Positions 1 through 6,451 are shown, counted from the first letter of the stretch. The stretch is DNA of 6,628 nucleotides from Proteobacteria bacterium CAG:495 (GCA_000432275.1 HF995286.1:740-7367); one strand, 5' to 3'. Notes: generated by a model not told the origin, from the sequence alone. A program made the numbers and translations.

Positions 1-17
1 CACTTTCGGGAAATATT

Positions 18-566
18 ATGAAAATCATCAATACCTCTATTCAGGATGTTTACATTATCGAACCCGACGTTTTCAAAGACGCCCGCGGTTATTTTTTTGA
101 AAGCTGGAATCAGGCCAGATTTGCCGAAGCCGGCCTGAACTACAATTTTATCCAGGATAATCAGTCGCAATCCGTTTACGGAACAACCCGCGGCCTCCAT
201 TTTCAAAAAGGAGAATATTCCCAGGCAAAACTGGTGCGGGTTTTGGAAGGAACAGTTCTGGACGTTGCCGTAGACCTCCGTCCGGAGTCGCCCACTTTCG
301 GCAAACATATTGCCGTTGAGCTCTCTGCCGAAAACAATCGCCAGCTTATGATTCCGAGGCGGTTTGCCCATGGTTTTTCCGTACTGAGCCCCCGGGCGAC
401 TTTCGCCTATAAATGCGACAACGTTTATAACAAGGCCTCGGAAGGCGGTATCAGGTTTAATGACCCTGACCTCAATATCGATTGGAAAATAAAACCCGAA
501 GATGCGATTCTCTCGGACAAAGATAAACTTCTGCCCTTTTTGAAAGACCTAAAATGTATTTGGTAA
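18..566 (+). CDS. rfbC: dTDP-4-dehydrorhamnose 3,5-epimerase (RmlC/RfbC)
   Basis: This cytosolic enzyme epimerises C3 and C5 of dTDP-4-keto-6-deoxyglucose, the third step of dTDP-L-rhamnose synthesis. The 182-residue product has the usual family length and a single cupin fold. Visible family signatures are FKDARGYFFESW (19-30), RGLHFQ (58-63) with the presumed catalytic His61, KLVRV (71-75), DVAVDLR (82-88), SPTFGKH (91-97), FAHGF (116-120) and LSDKD (165-169), which should carry the Asp partner of the histidine. ATG 18 gives a standard N-terminus (MKIINTSIQDVYIIEP); a weak GGGA lies 6 bp upstream. The reading frame stays open to the window edge, but an earlier start would add nothing family-like. 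One oddity is IPRRFAHGF, where family members usually have a small or acidic residue instead of the two arginines. The 3' end overlaps rfbD by 13 bp. Assignment is firm. Confidence 0.96.
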   Translation: MKIINTSIQDVYIIEPDVFKDARGYFFESWNQARFAEAGLNYNFIQDNQSQSVYGTTRGLHFQKGEYSQAKLVRVLEGTVLDVAVDLRPESPTFGKHIAVELSAENNRQLMIPRRFAHGFSVLSPRATFAYKCDNVYNKASEGGIRFNDPDLNIDWKIKPEDAILSDKDKLLPFLKDLKCIW

Positions 567-1381
567 CCGGAGCCAACGGCCAGCTGGGCAATGAGCTGCG
601 CCTGTTGTTGAAAGATAATGCCCTTTATGTCGACAAAGAACAGCTTGACATCACCGACGCCGAGGCCGTTAAAGGCTTTGTCTCGGCAAACCGGTTTGAC
701 GCAATCATCAACTGCGCCGCTTATACCGCTGTTGACAAGGCGGAAGCGGACGAAAAACTTGCCGGCGACATCAATGCCCGGGGCCCGGAAAATCTGGCCA
801 AAACCGGCATTCCGTTGATTCACATCTCCACCGACTACGTCTTTGACGGTACAAACTGCCGTCCCTACATCGAAACTGACGCAGCCAATCCGCAATCCGT
901 TTACGGCCGCACCAAACTGGCCGGCGAACAGGCAGTATTGGAAAACGCCTCTGCGGCGGTTATCATCCGCACCGCTTGGCTGTATTCGGAATTTGGCAAT
1001 AACTTTGTAAAAACCATGCGCCGTCTGGGAGCCGAGAAAGCGCAGCTGAACGTTGTCTTCGATCAGGTCGGAACCCCGACATACGCGGCGGATTTGGCAG
1101 CGGCCGTTGTACACATCCTGCCCCGGCTTCGCCCCGGAATGAAAGAAATCTTCCACTTTTCAAACGAAGGCGTCTGCTCCTGGTATGATTTTGCCGTCGA
1201 GATTATGAAACTCTCAGGGCTCGACTGCCGGATTAACCCTATCGAAAGCAAAGACTACCCGACGCCGGCCCGGCGCCCGTTCTACTCGGTCCTGAACAAA
1301 ACCAAAATCAAACAAACTTTTAACATTGAAATCAACCACTGGAAAGAAAGTCTCCAATCATGTCTGAAACATCTGTCTTAG
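554..1381 (+). CDS. rfbD: dTDP-4-dehydrorhamnose reductase (RmlD/RfbD)
   Basis: The product performs the last step of the pathway, NAD(P)H-dependent reduction of dTDP-4-keto-L-rhamnose to dTDP-L-rhamnose. It is an extended short-chain dehydrogenase of 275 residues, slightly shorter than many relatives. The Rossmann nucleotide loop VTGANGQLG is at 4-12, NCAAYTAVDKAE at 53-64, STDYVFDG at 92-99 and the catalytic YxxxK as YGRTK (Tyr117, Lys121). The substrate-side motif PTPARRPFYSVL is at 236-247. ATG 554 is chosen because the nucleotide-binding strand begins almost at once, as in the family. It lies inside the end of rfbC with only a weak purine run (GAAAG) upstream, so translation probably depends on ribosomes arriving from rfbC. 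Its own 3' end overlaps rfbB by 22 bp. Confidence 0.96.
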   Translation: MYLVTGANGQLGNELRLLLKDNALYVDKEQLDITDAEAVKGFVSANRFDAIINCAAYTAVDKAEADEKLAGDINARGPENLAKTGIPLIHISTDYVFDGTNCRPYIETDAANPQSVYGRTKLAGEQAVLENASAAVIIRTAWLYSEFGNNFVKTMRRLGAEKAQLNVVFDQVGTPTYAADLAAAVVHILPRLRPGMKEIFHFSNEGVCSWYDFAVEIMKLSGLDCRINPIESKDYPTPARRPFYSVLNKTKIKQTFNIEINHWKESLQSCLKHLS

Positions 1382-2391
1382 TTACCGGTGGTGCCGGCTT
1401 CATCGGCGCCAATTTCGTCCCTTACTTTGCCGCCAAATACCCGAATTGCCGCGTCATTAATCTTGACAAACTGACCTATGCCGGCAATCCGGAAAATTTG
1501 AGCGAATGCGCCTCGATGCCGAACTACACTTTCGTTCAGGGCGATATCTGCGACCGCGCATTGGTAGAAAAACTGTTCTGTGAATATGACATCAAAGGCG
1601 TAATTCACTTTGCCGCCGAAAGCCATGTTGACAATTCCATCAGCGGCCCGCAGGCCTTTATCGAAACCAACATTTTGGGAACATTCACTCTGTTGGACGT
1701 TGCCCGCAATCATTGGATGTCCGCGCCGCATCAGGTTAAACCGGGATACGAAAACGCCCGTTTCCACCATATTTCAACCGACGAGGTTTACGGCACTTTG
1801 GGGGAAACCGGTTTCTTTACCGAAACCACCGCTTATGCGCCAAACTCTCCTTATTCCGCCTCCAAAGCCAGCTCGGACATGATTGTCCGTTCCTACTTTC
1901 ACACCTTTGGAATGAACGTCACCGTCTCCAATTGTTCCAACAATTACGGCCCCAAACAGCATCCTGAAAAACTCATTCCCAAAATCATCTCCAATGCTCT
2001 GGAAGGCAAAAACATTCCCATTTACGGCGACGGCAAAAACGTCCGCGACTGGTTGTATGTTCTTGACCATTGCAAAGCGGTTGACCTTATCTTCCACCGC
2101 GGCAAAGCGGGTGAAACATATAACATCGGCGGCCATAACGAAAAAAACAATCTCGAAATTGTCGATGCCATCTGTTCTATTTTGGACCGGGAAGTTCCCG
2201 CGGCCGACGGCAAATCCTACAAAGAGCTCATCGTCTTTGTCAAAGACCGCCCCGGCCACGACAAACGCTATGCCATCGATGCCGCCAAGCTCACGACGGA
2301 ACTTGGATGGAAAGCCGACGAAAACTTTGCCTCAGGCATTGTCAAAACCGTTGAGTGGTACCTTGGCAAGCTTAATAAAAAAGCGGCCTGA
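1360..2391 (+). CDS. rfbB: dTDP-glucose 4,6-dehydratase (RmlB/RfbB)
   Basis: This is the second enzyme of dTDP-L-rhamnose synthesis. It converts dTDP-glucose to dTDP-4-keto-6-deoxyglucose using tightly bound NAD+. The 343-residue length is typical. Motifs in order are TGGAGFIG (9-16, NAD-binding loop), DKLTYAGNPENL (36-47), AAESHVDNSI (85-94), HISTDEVYG (137-145) with the catalytic Asp141-Glu142 pair, YSASK (Tyr165, Lys169), NCSNNYGP (191-198), IYGDGKNVRDWLYV (221-234) and RPGHDKRYAID (297-307). All catalytic residues are present. ATG 1360 lies within the end of rfbD and gives the expected MSETSVLVTGGAGFIG start. The nearest purine run, GGAAAGAAAG at 1341-1350, is rather distant, so coupling to rfbD is likely. 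A terminator begins 11 bp after the stop, so this is the last gene of the rhamnose cluster. Confidence 0.97.
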   Translation: MSETSVLVTGGAGFIGANFVPYFAAKYPNCRVINLDKLTYAGNPENLSECASMPNYTFVQGDICDRALVEKLFCEYDIKGVIHFAAESHVDNSISGPQAFIETNILGTFTLLDVARNHWMSAPHQVKPGYENARFHHISTDEVYGTLGETGFFTETTAYAPNSPYSASKASSDMIVRSYFHTFGMNVTVSNCSNNYGPKQHPEKLIPKIISNALEGKNIPIYGDGKNVRDWLYVLDHCKAVDLIFHRGKAGETYNIGGHNEKNNLEIVDAICSILDREVPAADGKSYKELIVFVKDRPGHDKRYAIDAAKLTTELGWKADENFASGIVKTVEWYLGKLNKKAA

Positions 2392-2402
2392 CGCTATGCC
2401 CG

Positions 2403-2439
2403 ATGCCGGTTTCCCCAAGGAGCCGGCATTTTTATTTTT
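2403..2439 (+). terminator. Rho-independent terminator after rfbB
   Basis: ATGCCGG (2403-2409) pairs with CCGGCAT (2423-2429). An inner TTCC/GGAG helix stacks on it across a bulged T, leaving a CCAA loop. The tract TTTTTATTTTT follows at 2429-2439. It ends the rhamnose cluster and separates it from msrA. Confidence 0.9.
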
Positions 2440-2465
2440 CCGAGCCACCCCGCCCTTTTATCTAA

Positions 2466-2493
2466 TTTAAAATCCCCCGCTCAGGCTTATATT
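2466..2493 (+). promoter_or_regulatory. Tentative promoter for msrA
   Basis: TTTAAA (2466-2471, four of six matches to TTGACA) is followed after 16 bp by TATATT (2488-2493, five of six matches to TATAAT). A start near 2500 would leave a leader of about 32 nt. A promoter is expected here because a terminator lies just upstream, but the -35 is weak and TATCAT at 2499-2504 is a rival -10. Confidence 0.35.
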
Positions 2494-2531
2494 TTAGATA
2501 TCATCACAAATTATTTCTCAGGAGATTAAAA

Positions 2532-3011
2532 ATGTTGTCACAAGCTATCTTTGCAGGAGGCTGTTTCTGGGGTATTCAGTCTGCGTTTGAAACGCTCCCC
2601 GGCGTCATGTCGACCATAGTCGGCTACATCGGCGGCGTCGTTCCCAATCCGACCTATATGGAAGTCTCGTCCGGCCGCACCGGACATGCGGAAGCTGTTG
2701 AAGTGACCTACGACCCCGAATTGATTTCCTATCAGCAGCTTTTAGACATTTTTTTTGAATCGCACAACCCCACCACGCTTAACCGTCAGGGTCCCGATGT
2801 CGGACACCAATACCGCTCGGCCATATTTTATACCAATAACGATCAGAAAAAATTTGCCGTAAACAAAATTGCCGAAATAAATAAATCCGGCAAATACCAA
2901 AAACCGGTAGTTACCGAAATCGTCGCCGCCGGAACCTTTTATCCGGCAGAGGAATACCACCAGCACTACCTGCAAAAACGCGGTTCAACCAGTTGCAACA
3001 TAAGGCATTGA
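2532..3011 (+). CDS. msrA: Peptide-methionine (S)-S-oxide reductase MsrA
   Basis: The product reduces the S-epimer of methionine sulfoxide in free and protein-bound methionine, with electrons normally supplied by thioredoxin. The family signature GGCFWG is at 9-14 with the catalytic Cys11. GYIGGVVPNPTY (31-42), GHAEAVEV (51-58, with active-site Glu54) and GPDVGHQYRSAIFY (87-100) form the rest of the substrate pocket. Cys155 in the tail GSTSCNIRH is a plausible resolving cysteine, although the tail departs from the common GYC ending. At 159 residues without a signal peptide it is a compact cytosolic single-domain form. ATG 2532 has a good Shine-Dalgarno, AGGAG at 2520-2524, 7 bp upstream. The stop codon lies 2 bp before the preferred msrB start, so the two stereospecific reductases are co-expressed. 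Confidence 0.97.
   Translation: MLSQAIFAGGCFWGIQSAFETLPGVMSTIVGYIGGVVPNPTYMEVSSGRTGHAEAVEVTYDPELISYQQLLDIFFESHNPTTLNRQGPDVGHQYRSAIFYTNNDQKKFAVNKIAEINKSGKYQKPVVTEIVAAGTFYPAEEYHQHYLQKRGSTSCNIRH
3002..3005 (+). promoter_or_regulatory. Ribosome binding site that fixes the msrB start
   Basis: AAGG (3002-3005) lies inside the last codons of msrA, 8 bp before ATG 3014. It supports ATG 3014 over the in-frame TTG at 2993, which has no comparable site in front of it. Confidence 0.6.
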
Positions 3012-3013
3012 AA

Positions 3014-3406
3014 ATGACAGTAACCAAAAGCGAACAGCAGTGGAAACAGGAACTCTCGCCGTCCCGGTATCGGGTTCTGCGCGAAAAAGGAACCGAAACG
3101 CCTTTCTCGGGCGAATACACCGAATTTTTTGCCCCCGGATGCTATCGCTGCGGCGCCTGCGGACAGCAGCTGTTCGATTCGTCCGCCAAATTTGAATCCG
3201 GCTGCGGCTGGCCCAGCTTTGACACCGCCCTCAAGGGAGCGGTTAATTACATTGAAGACTACAGTCACGGAATGCATCGGCTGGAAGTCGTATGCTCAAA
3301 CTGCGGCTCGCATCTCGGACACGTTTTTCCCGGCGGCCCCACGGCAACCGGTCAGCGCTACTGCATCAACTCCCTCGCACTCGATTTTACGCCGCAGCAG
3401 AAATAA
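3014..3406 (+). CDS. msrB: Peptide-methionine (R)-S-oxide reductase MsrB
   Basis: The product reduces the R-epimer of methionine sulfoxide in proteins, complementing MsrA. From ATG 3014 it is 130 residues, the usual size for a stand-alone MsrB. Two zinc-binding CxxC pairs are present, Cys46/Cys49 (YRCGACG) and Cys94/Cys97 (CSNCGSHLGHVF). The catalytic cysteine is Cys117 in RYCIN, and Cys64 in SGCGWPSF is the likely resolving cysteine. The same frame can be opened 7 codons earlier at TTG 2993, overlapping msrA. I prefer ATG 3014 because it has a spaced AAGG, lies 2 bp after the msrA stop, and the extra residues (MQHKALK) resemble nothing in the family. Many bacteria fuse the two activities in one polypeptide; here they are separate adjacent genes. 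Confidence 0.95.
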   Translation: MTVTKSEQQWKQELSPSRYRVLREKGTETPFSGEYTEFFAPGCYRCGACGQQLFDSSAKFESGCGWPSFDTALKGAVNYIEDYSHGMHRLEVVCSNCGSHLGHVFPGGPTATGQRYCINSLALDFTPQQK

Positions 3407-3475
3407 CTTTACCATAATTTTACCTTTCTCGCCGATAATACCTCCATCAGCAAATCTTAACGAGGTTGGATAATT

Positions 3476-4630
3476 ATGGATACAGCAATCTGCCTGCACA
3501 ACGCCAATGTCCTGACCGGATTTTCGGTTATGCAGAATTGTGCGGTTTACATTAAAAACGACAAAATCGCCGACGTTTACAGCGAACAACGGTTTCAGCA
3601 AAAAAAATTTTCGCCCAAGGTAAAAATAATCAATGTCAACGGAGCCTACATCGCTCCCGGCTTTATTGACACCCACATCCACGGCATCGGCGGTTTCAGC
3701 GCAGACGACGCCGACAGCAAGTCAATCCTCAAAATGTCCGACATTCTGGCCTCTTACGGCGTAACCTCTTTCATTCCGACAATCGGCGCCACGCCGGAAA
3801 AACAACTGATGCCAAAAATTAAGGCTATCTTAAAAGCCATGGGACGGGAAAAAGGCGCCCATATCTTGGGCATACACCTCGAAGGCCCGTTCCTGTCGCC
3901 CGAGCGCATCGGCGGACAGGAGCAAGAAGGCATCAGCCCGGTTGACCTCGCCTACATGGAACGCATTTACAAAACCGCCAAAGGAAAAATCATCAATATG
4001 ACGGTCGCCCCCGAGCTTAAGGGAATGCGCGACTTGGCCCTGTACTGCATTGAAAAGGGAATCATCCTCCAGGCCGGCCATACCAATGCCACGTATGACC
4101 AGATGATAGAAGGTATGCAGGCCAACATTATGCACGTCACCCATATGTTCAACGCCATGCGGCCGCTGCACCACCGCGAACCGGGAACCGTCGGCGCCGC
4201 GCTGACTCATCCCGAAATTTCCTGCGAAATCATCGGCGACGGCGTCCATGTCAACCCTAACCTCATTCAGCTATTGATGAAGAGCAAGCCGCTGAGCCAG
4301 CTGGTCCTGATTACCGACAGCCTCAAATATGCCAAAGCGGAAATCCCCGCAGACGCGGACTTTTACTTCGACCAATGCTTCAAACGCAAAGCGGATAACG
4401 TTATCATCGGTTCCGGCATTACCATGCTGGACGGTTTCAAAAATCTGGTGTCCTACGGCATACCGCCCGAAAAAGCCATCCGTATGGCCTCGGTCAACCC
4501 GGCCAAAATTATGCAGCAGCCTCATAAGGGGCTCATTATTCCGGGATATGATGCCGATTTAGTTGTATTTAATCAGGATTTTGATATAATTCATACCATC
4601 ATCGACGGTCAATTTCTGAAGGAGAAGTAA
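3476..4630 (+). CDS. nagA: N-acetylglucosamine-6-phosphate deacetylase (NagA)
   Basis: The enzyme removes acetate from GlcNAc-6-P to give glucosamine-6-P, feeding amino-sugar or recycled cell-wall sugar into glycolysis through NagB. It is an amidohydrolase-superfamily TIM barrel of 384 residues, the normal length. Metal and active-site motifs are DTHIHG (65-70), HLEGPF (134-139, metal ligand Glu136), GHTNA (201-205, His202), THMFNAM (222-228, His223), DGVHV (255-259) and LITDS (278-282), whose Asp281 should be the catalytic acid/base. Residues 283-311 diverge from common NagA proteins, and the usual AGSxLTM motif appears as GSGITML (312-318). The C-terminal MASVNPAKIM and GYDADLVVF are typical. 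ATG 3476 is preceded by GAGGTTGGA (3462-3470). I see no convincing promoter or terminator in the 69-bp gap after msrB. Confidence 0.95.
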   Translation: MDTAICLHNANVLTGFSVMQNCAVYIKNDKIADVYSEQRFQQKKFSPKVKIINVNGAYIAPGFIDTHIHGIGGFSADDADSKSILKMSDILASYGVTSFIPTIGATPEKQLMPKIKAILKAMGREKGAHILGIHLEGPFLSPERIGGQEQEGISPVDLAYMERIYKTAKGKIINMTVAPELKGMRDLALYCIEKGIILQAGHTNATYDQMIEGMQANIMHVTHMFNAMRPLHHREPGTVGAALTHPEISCEIIGDGVHVNPNLIQLLMKSKPLSQLVLITDSLKYAKAEIPADADFYFDQCFKRKADNVIIGSGITMLDGFKNLVSYGIPPEKAIRMASVNPAKIMQQPHKGLIIPGYDADLVVFNQDFDIIHTIIDGQFLKEK

Positions 4631-4631
4631 A

Positions 4632-5438
4632 ATGAGACTGATAATCAAAGACAACTACGACGACTGCTCTCTCTGGGCTGCCAATTACATTGCGTACAAA
4701 ATACAAACCTTTCGCCCCACTCCGAAAAAACCGTTCGTTTTGGGCCTGCCCACCGGATCAACCCCGCTCGGCACATACCGTGAACTGATTAAAATGCACA
4801 AGGAAGGCAAGCTCTCCTTTGCCAATGTCGTCACCTTCAATATGGACGAATATATCGGCCTCGACGGCAGACACCCGCAAAGCTATCGTCATTTTATGCA
4901 CGAAAATTTCTTTAAGCATATTGATATTCCCCAAGCTAACGTCCATATGCTTAACGGAATGACCAAAGACTACGTCAAAGAATGCAATGCCTATGAAGAG
5001 ACCATTAAAAGATACGGAAAGATACACCTCTTCCTCGGCGGCGTCGGAGAAGACGGCCACATCGCATTTAACGAACCCGGCTCCTCTCTCAGCTCCCGCA
5101 CCCGGGTTAAGACGCTGACCAAAGATACCATTCAGGTCAATTCCCGCTTTTTTGACAACGACATCAGCAAAGTGCCCACAACCGTCTTGACCGTAGGTAT
5201 CGGAACCATTATGGACGCGGAAGAAGTTATGATTTTGGTTACCGGCAACAAAAAAGCCCGTGCGTTGCACCATGCCATTGAGGGCAGCATCAATCATATG
5301 TGGCCCATCAGCGTCCTCCAGATGCACCAGCATGGCATTATCGTCTGTGACGACGAGGCCACCAACGAGCTTAAAGCCGATACCGTCAAATACTTTAAAG
5401 ATATTGAACAACAAACCCTTAGCGCAATTAAGAAATAA
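4632..5438 (+). CDS. nagB: Glucosamine-6-phosphate deaminase (NagB)
   Basis: The enzyme converts glucosamine-6-P to fructose-6-P and ammonia, the committed step of amino-sugar catabolism. At 268 residues it is co-linear with E. coli NagB as I recall that sequence. LGLPTGSTPLGTY is at 37-49, FNMDEYIGL (69-77) carries catalytic Asp72, and GGVGEDGHIAFNEPGSSL (136-153) carries Asp141, His143 and Glu148. SRTRVKTL (155-162) keeps Arg158 and Lys160, and Tyr254 is present. These, with Ser151, match the E. coli allosteric GlcNAc-6-P site, so a hexameric enzyme activated by the NagA substrate is a fair inference. Cys118 and Cys239 also coincide with the E. coli cysteines. ATG 4632 is one base after the nagA stop, with AAGGAG at 4619-4624 inside nagA, so translation is coupled. 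No terminator follows. Confidence 0.97.
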   Translation: MRLIIKDNYDDCSLWAANYIAYKIQTFRPTPKKPFVLGLPTGSTPLGTYRELIKMHKEGKLSFANVVTFNMDEYIGLDGRHPQSYRHFMHENFFKHIDIPQANVHMLNGMTKDYVKECNAYEETIKRYGKIHLFLGGVGEDGHIAFNEPGSSLSSRTRVKTLTKDTIQVNSRFFDNDISKVPTTVLTVGIGTIMDAEEVMILVTGNKKARALHHAIEGSINHMWPISVLQMHQHGIIVCDDEATNELKADTVKYFKDIEQQTLSAIKK

Positions 5439-5445
5439 AATATTT

Positions 5446-5474
5446 TTGACAATTAAGGTGAATAAAGGTATCAT
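5446..5474 (+). promoter_or_regulatory. Near-consensus sigma70-type promoter before the membrane-protein gene
   Basis: TTGACA (5446-5451) is a perfect -35, followed after 17 bp by TATCAT (5469-5474), one mismatch from TATAAT. Transcription should start near 5481, giving a leader of about 40 nt that ends in AAGGAA (5510-5515), 7 bp before ATG 5523. The spacer contains two tandem 10-mers, 5451-5460 and 5461-5470, which agree at 8 of 10 positions and could be an operator. Confidence 0.75.
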
Positions 5475-5522
5475 TAAATGTAATTTTTCAAAATTGCGAA
5501 ACCTTCGAAAAGGAATAATATC

Positions 5523-6383
5523 ATGTTGCAAACGATACTTTCTTCCTACAAAACATACCTGAAGAACTTTCCGGTCATTTTGCTTTTTGCGGTTCCGCTG
5601 TTGGTTCTCTCCGGTATTGAAATTTATTTTGAAGGGCTGACTTCAGCTAACCGCGGCGTTAAATATTTCATATCTTTGGCATTGTTTATCCTGCCGTTGA
5701 TAAGCGCGGCTACCGACATCGCCGTTTATCAGCGCTTGTTCAAGTCTCCCCGGGTCAATCCTTTCGGTTCCCTTAAAACTCTCTTTGTCTACCTCTTTGT
5801 TCAACTGGGTTTGGGGCTGATTGCCATATTGCCGATTATCATTTTCCGGGCGCTGTTCCTAACCTTTATGAGTGCCGGATACGCCATGACTGCGGCACTG
5901 TTCGTCAATATGTTTGTCGGCATCTACTTTCTTGCCCGCTTTAACATTATTCTGCCGCTGATAGTCAGAGGACAGACGCCGAATTTAAAGGAGTTTTTGG
6001 CCTACACCGATGACTCCTACCGCAAATGGCTGGCCGTATCATTCCTGGTATATCTGCCCTACATCGTCTTAAACTACGTTATTCCCTGCCCGTACCTGCA
6101 TATGGCGGTCACCAACCTGTTTATGCTGGTATTCGTTTCCTTTAACGCCGTTTACGTCATGGAACGCAAAACACCGGCAATGAAACCTGTTTTGGTAAAG
6201 GAAACTGAAACGGCAAAGGCTAAAACCGCAGCGGCTCCCCAAGAAGCTCCGAAAGTCAAAAAACCGGCTGTAAAAAAACCGGCCAAACCAGCTCCGAAGG
6301 CTCCTAAACCGGAAACCAAAAAAGAACCGAAAAAGAAAATTGAAAAACCTAAAAAACCGGTTCTGAAGCCAGTTGAAGCTTAA
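5523..6383 (+). CDS. Hypothetical polytopic membrane protein with Lys/Pro/Ala-rich tail
   Basis: I do not recognise a named family. The 286-residue product has about six hydrophobic segments, near 17-36, 47-69, 84-107, 118-140, 168-188 and 190-213. A cytosolic-looking loop (70-83, RLFKSPRVNPFGS) and a polar loop (149-167, RGQTPNLKEFLAYTDDSYR) separate some of them. No cleavable signal peptide is evident and the first segment looks like an anchor. From about residue 215 the protein becomes a hydrophilic tail rich in Lys, Pro and Ala, with repeated KKPA, KPAP and KKEPKKK units, resembling histone H1-like or TonB-like low-complexity tails. With six spans and a positively charged tail, the tail is probably cytoplasmic. 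ATG 5523 has AAGGAA 7 bp upstream and its own strong promoter, and a terminator follows 5 bp after the stop, so it is probably a single-gene unit unrelated to nagAB. Confidence 0.85.
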   Translation: MLQTILSSYKTYLKNFPVILLFAVPLLVLSGIEIYFEGLTSANRGVKYFISLALFILPLISAATDIAVYQRLFKSPRVNPFGSLKTLFVYLFVQLGLGLIAILPIIIFRALFLTFMSAGYAMTAALFVNMFVGIYFLARFNIILPLIVRGQTPNLKEFLAYTDDSYRKWLAVSFLVYLPYIVLNYVIPCPYLHMAVTNLFMLVFVSFNAVYVMERKTPAMKPVLVKETETAKAKTAAAPQEAPKVKKPAVKKPAKPAPKAPKPETKKEPKKKIEKPKKPVLKPVEA

Positions 6384-6388
6384 TAATG

Positions 6389-6416
6389 AAATCCCCGTTC
6401 TGCGGGGATTTTTTTT
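6389..6416 (+). terminator. Rho-independent terminator after the membrane-protein gene
   Basis: AAATCCCCG (6389-6397) pairs perfectly with CGGGGATTT (6403-6411) around a TTCTG loop, and an uninterrupted T run extends from 6409 to 6416. It starts 5 bp after the stop codon, and the -35 of the next transcription unit lies 2 bp beyond the T run. Confidence 0.95.
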
Positions 6417-6417
6417 A

Positions 6418-6445
6418 TTGTAATTTCACAAATAGCTTTTATAAT
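6418..6445 (+). promoter_or_regulatory. Promoter of the small RNA gene
   Basis: TTGTAA (6418-6423, four of six matches to TTGACA) is followed after 16 bp by a perfect TATAAT (6440-6445). Transcription should start near 6452. No Shine-Dalgarno and ATG with a usable frame follow on this strand, which fits an RNA gene. Confidence 0.65.
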
Positions 6446-6451
6446 CATTTC

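Noticed and set aside
2..100. Frame 2 from the left edge (TFGKYYENH...) as the end of an upstream rfbA
   Set aside because: FGKYY vaguely recalls the RmlA C-terminus, but the frame continues over 80 bp into rfbC with a non-family, Arg-rich sequence. The frame ending at TGA 19-21 is the more natural gene end, and neither can be proved from so few bases.
425..1156. A 243-codon open frame on the minus strand
   Set aside because: It lies opposite rfbC and rfbD, which have intact motifs; its product has no recognisable domain and low-complexity Gly/Val/Phe composition typical of antisense shadows.
1994..2470. A plus-strand frame overlapping the end of rfbB
   Set aside because: It runs through the terminator at 2403-2439 and is an out-of-frame, Ser/Thr/Pro-rich reading of conserved rfbB sequence.
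3407..3475. A promoter for nagA using GATAAT at 3434-3439
   Set aside because: No acceptable -35 lies 15-19 bp upstream; the nearest TTTACC would need a 20-bp spacer.
4758..5531. A 257-codon open frame on the minus strand
   Set aside because: It is antisense to nagB, whose catalytic residues are all in place, and has no family-like segments or ribosome site.
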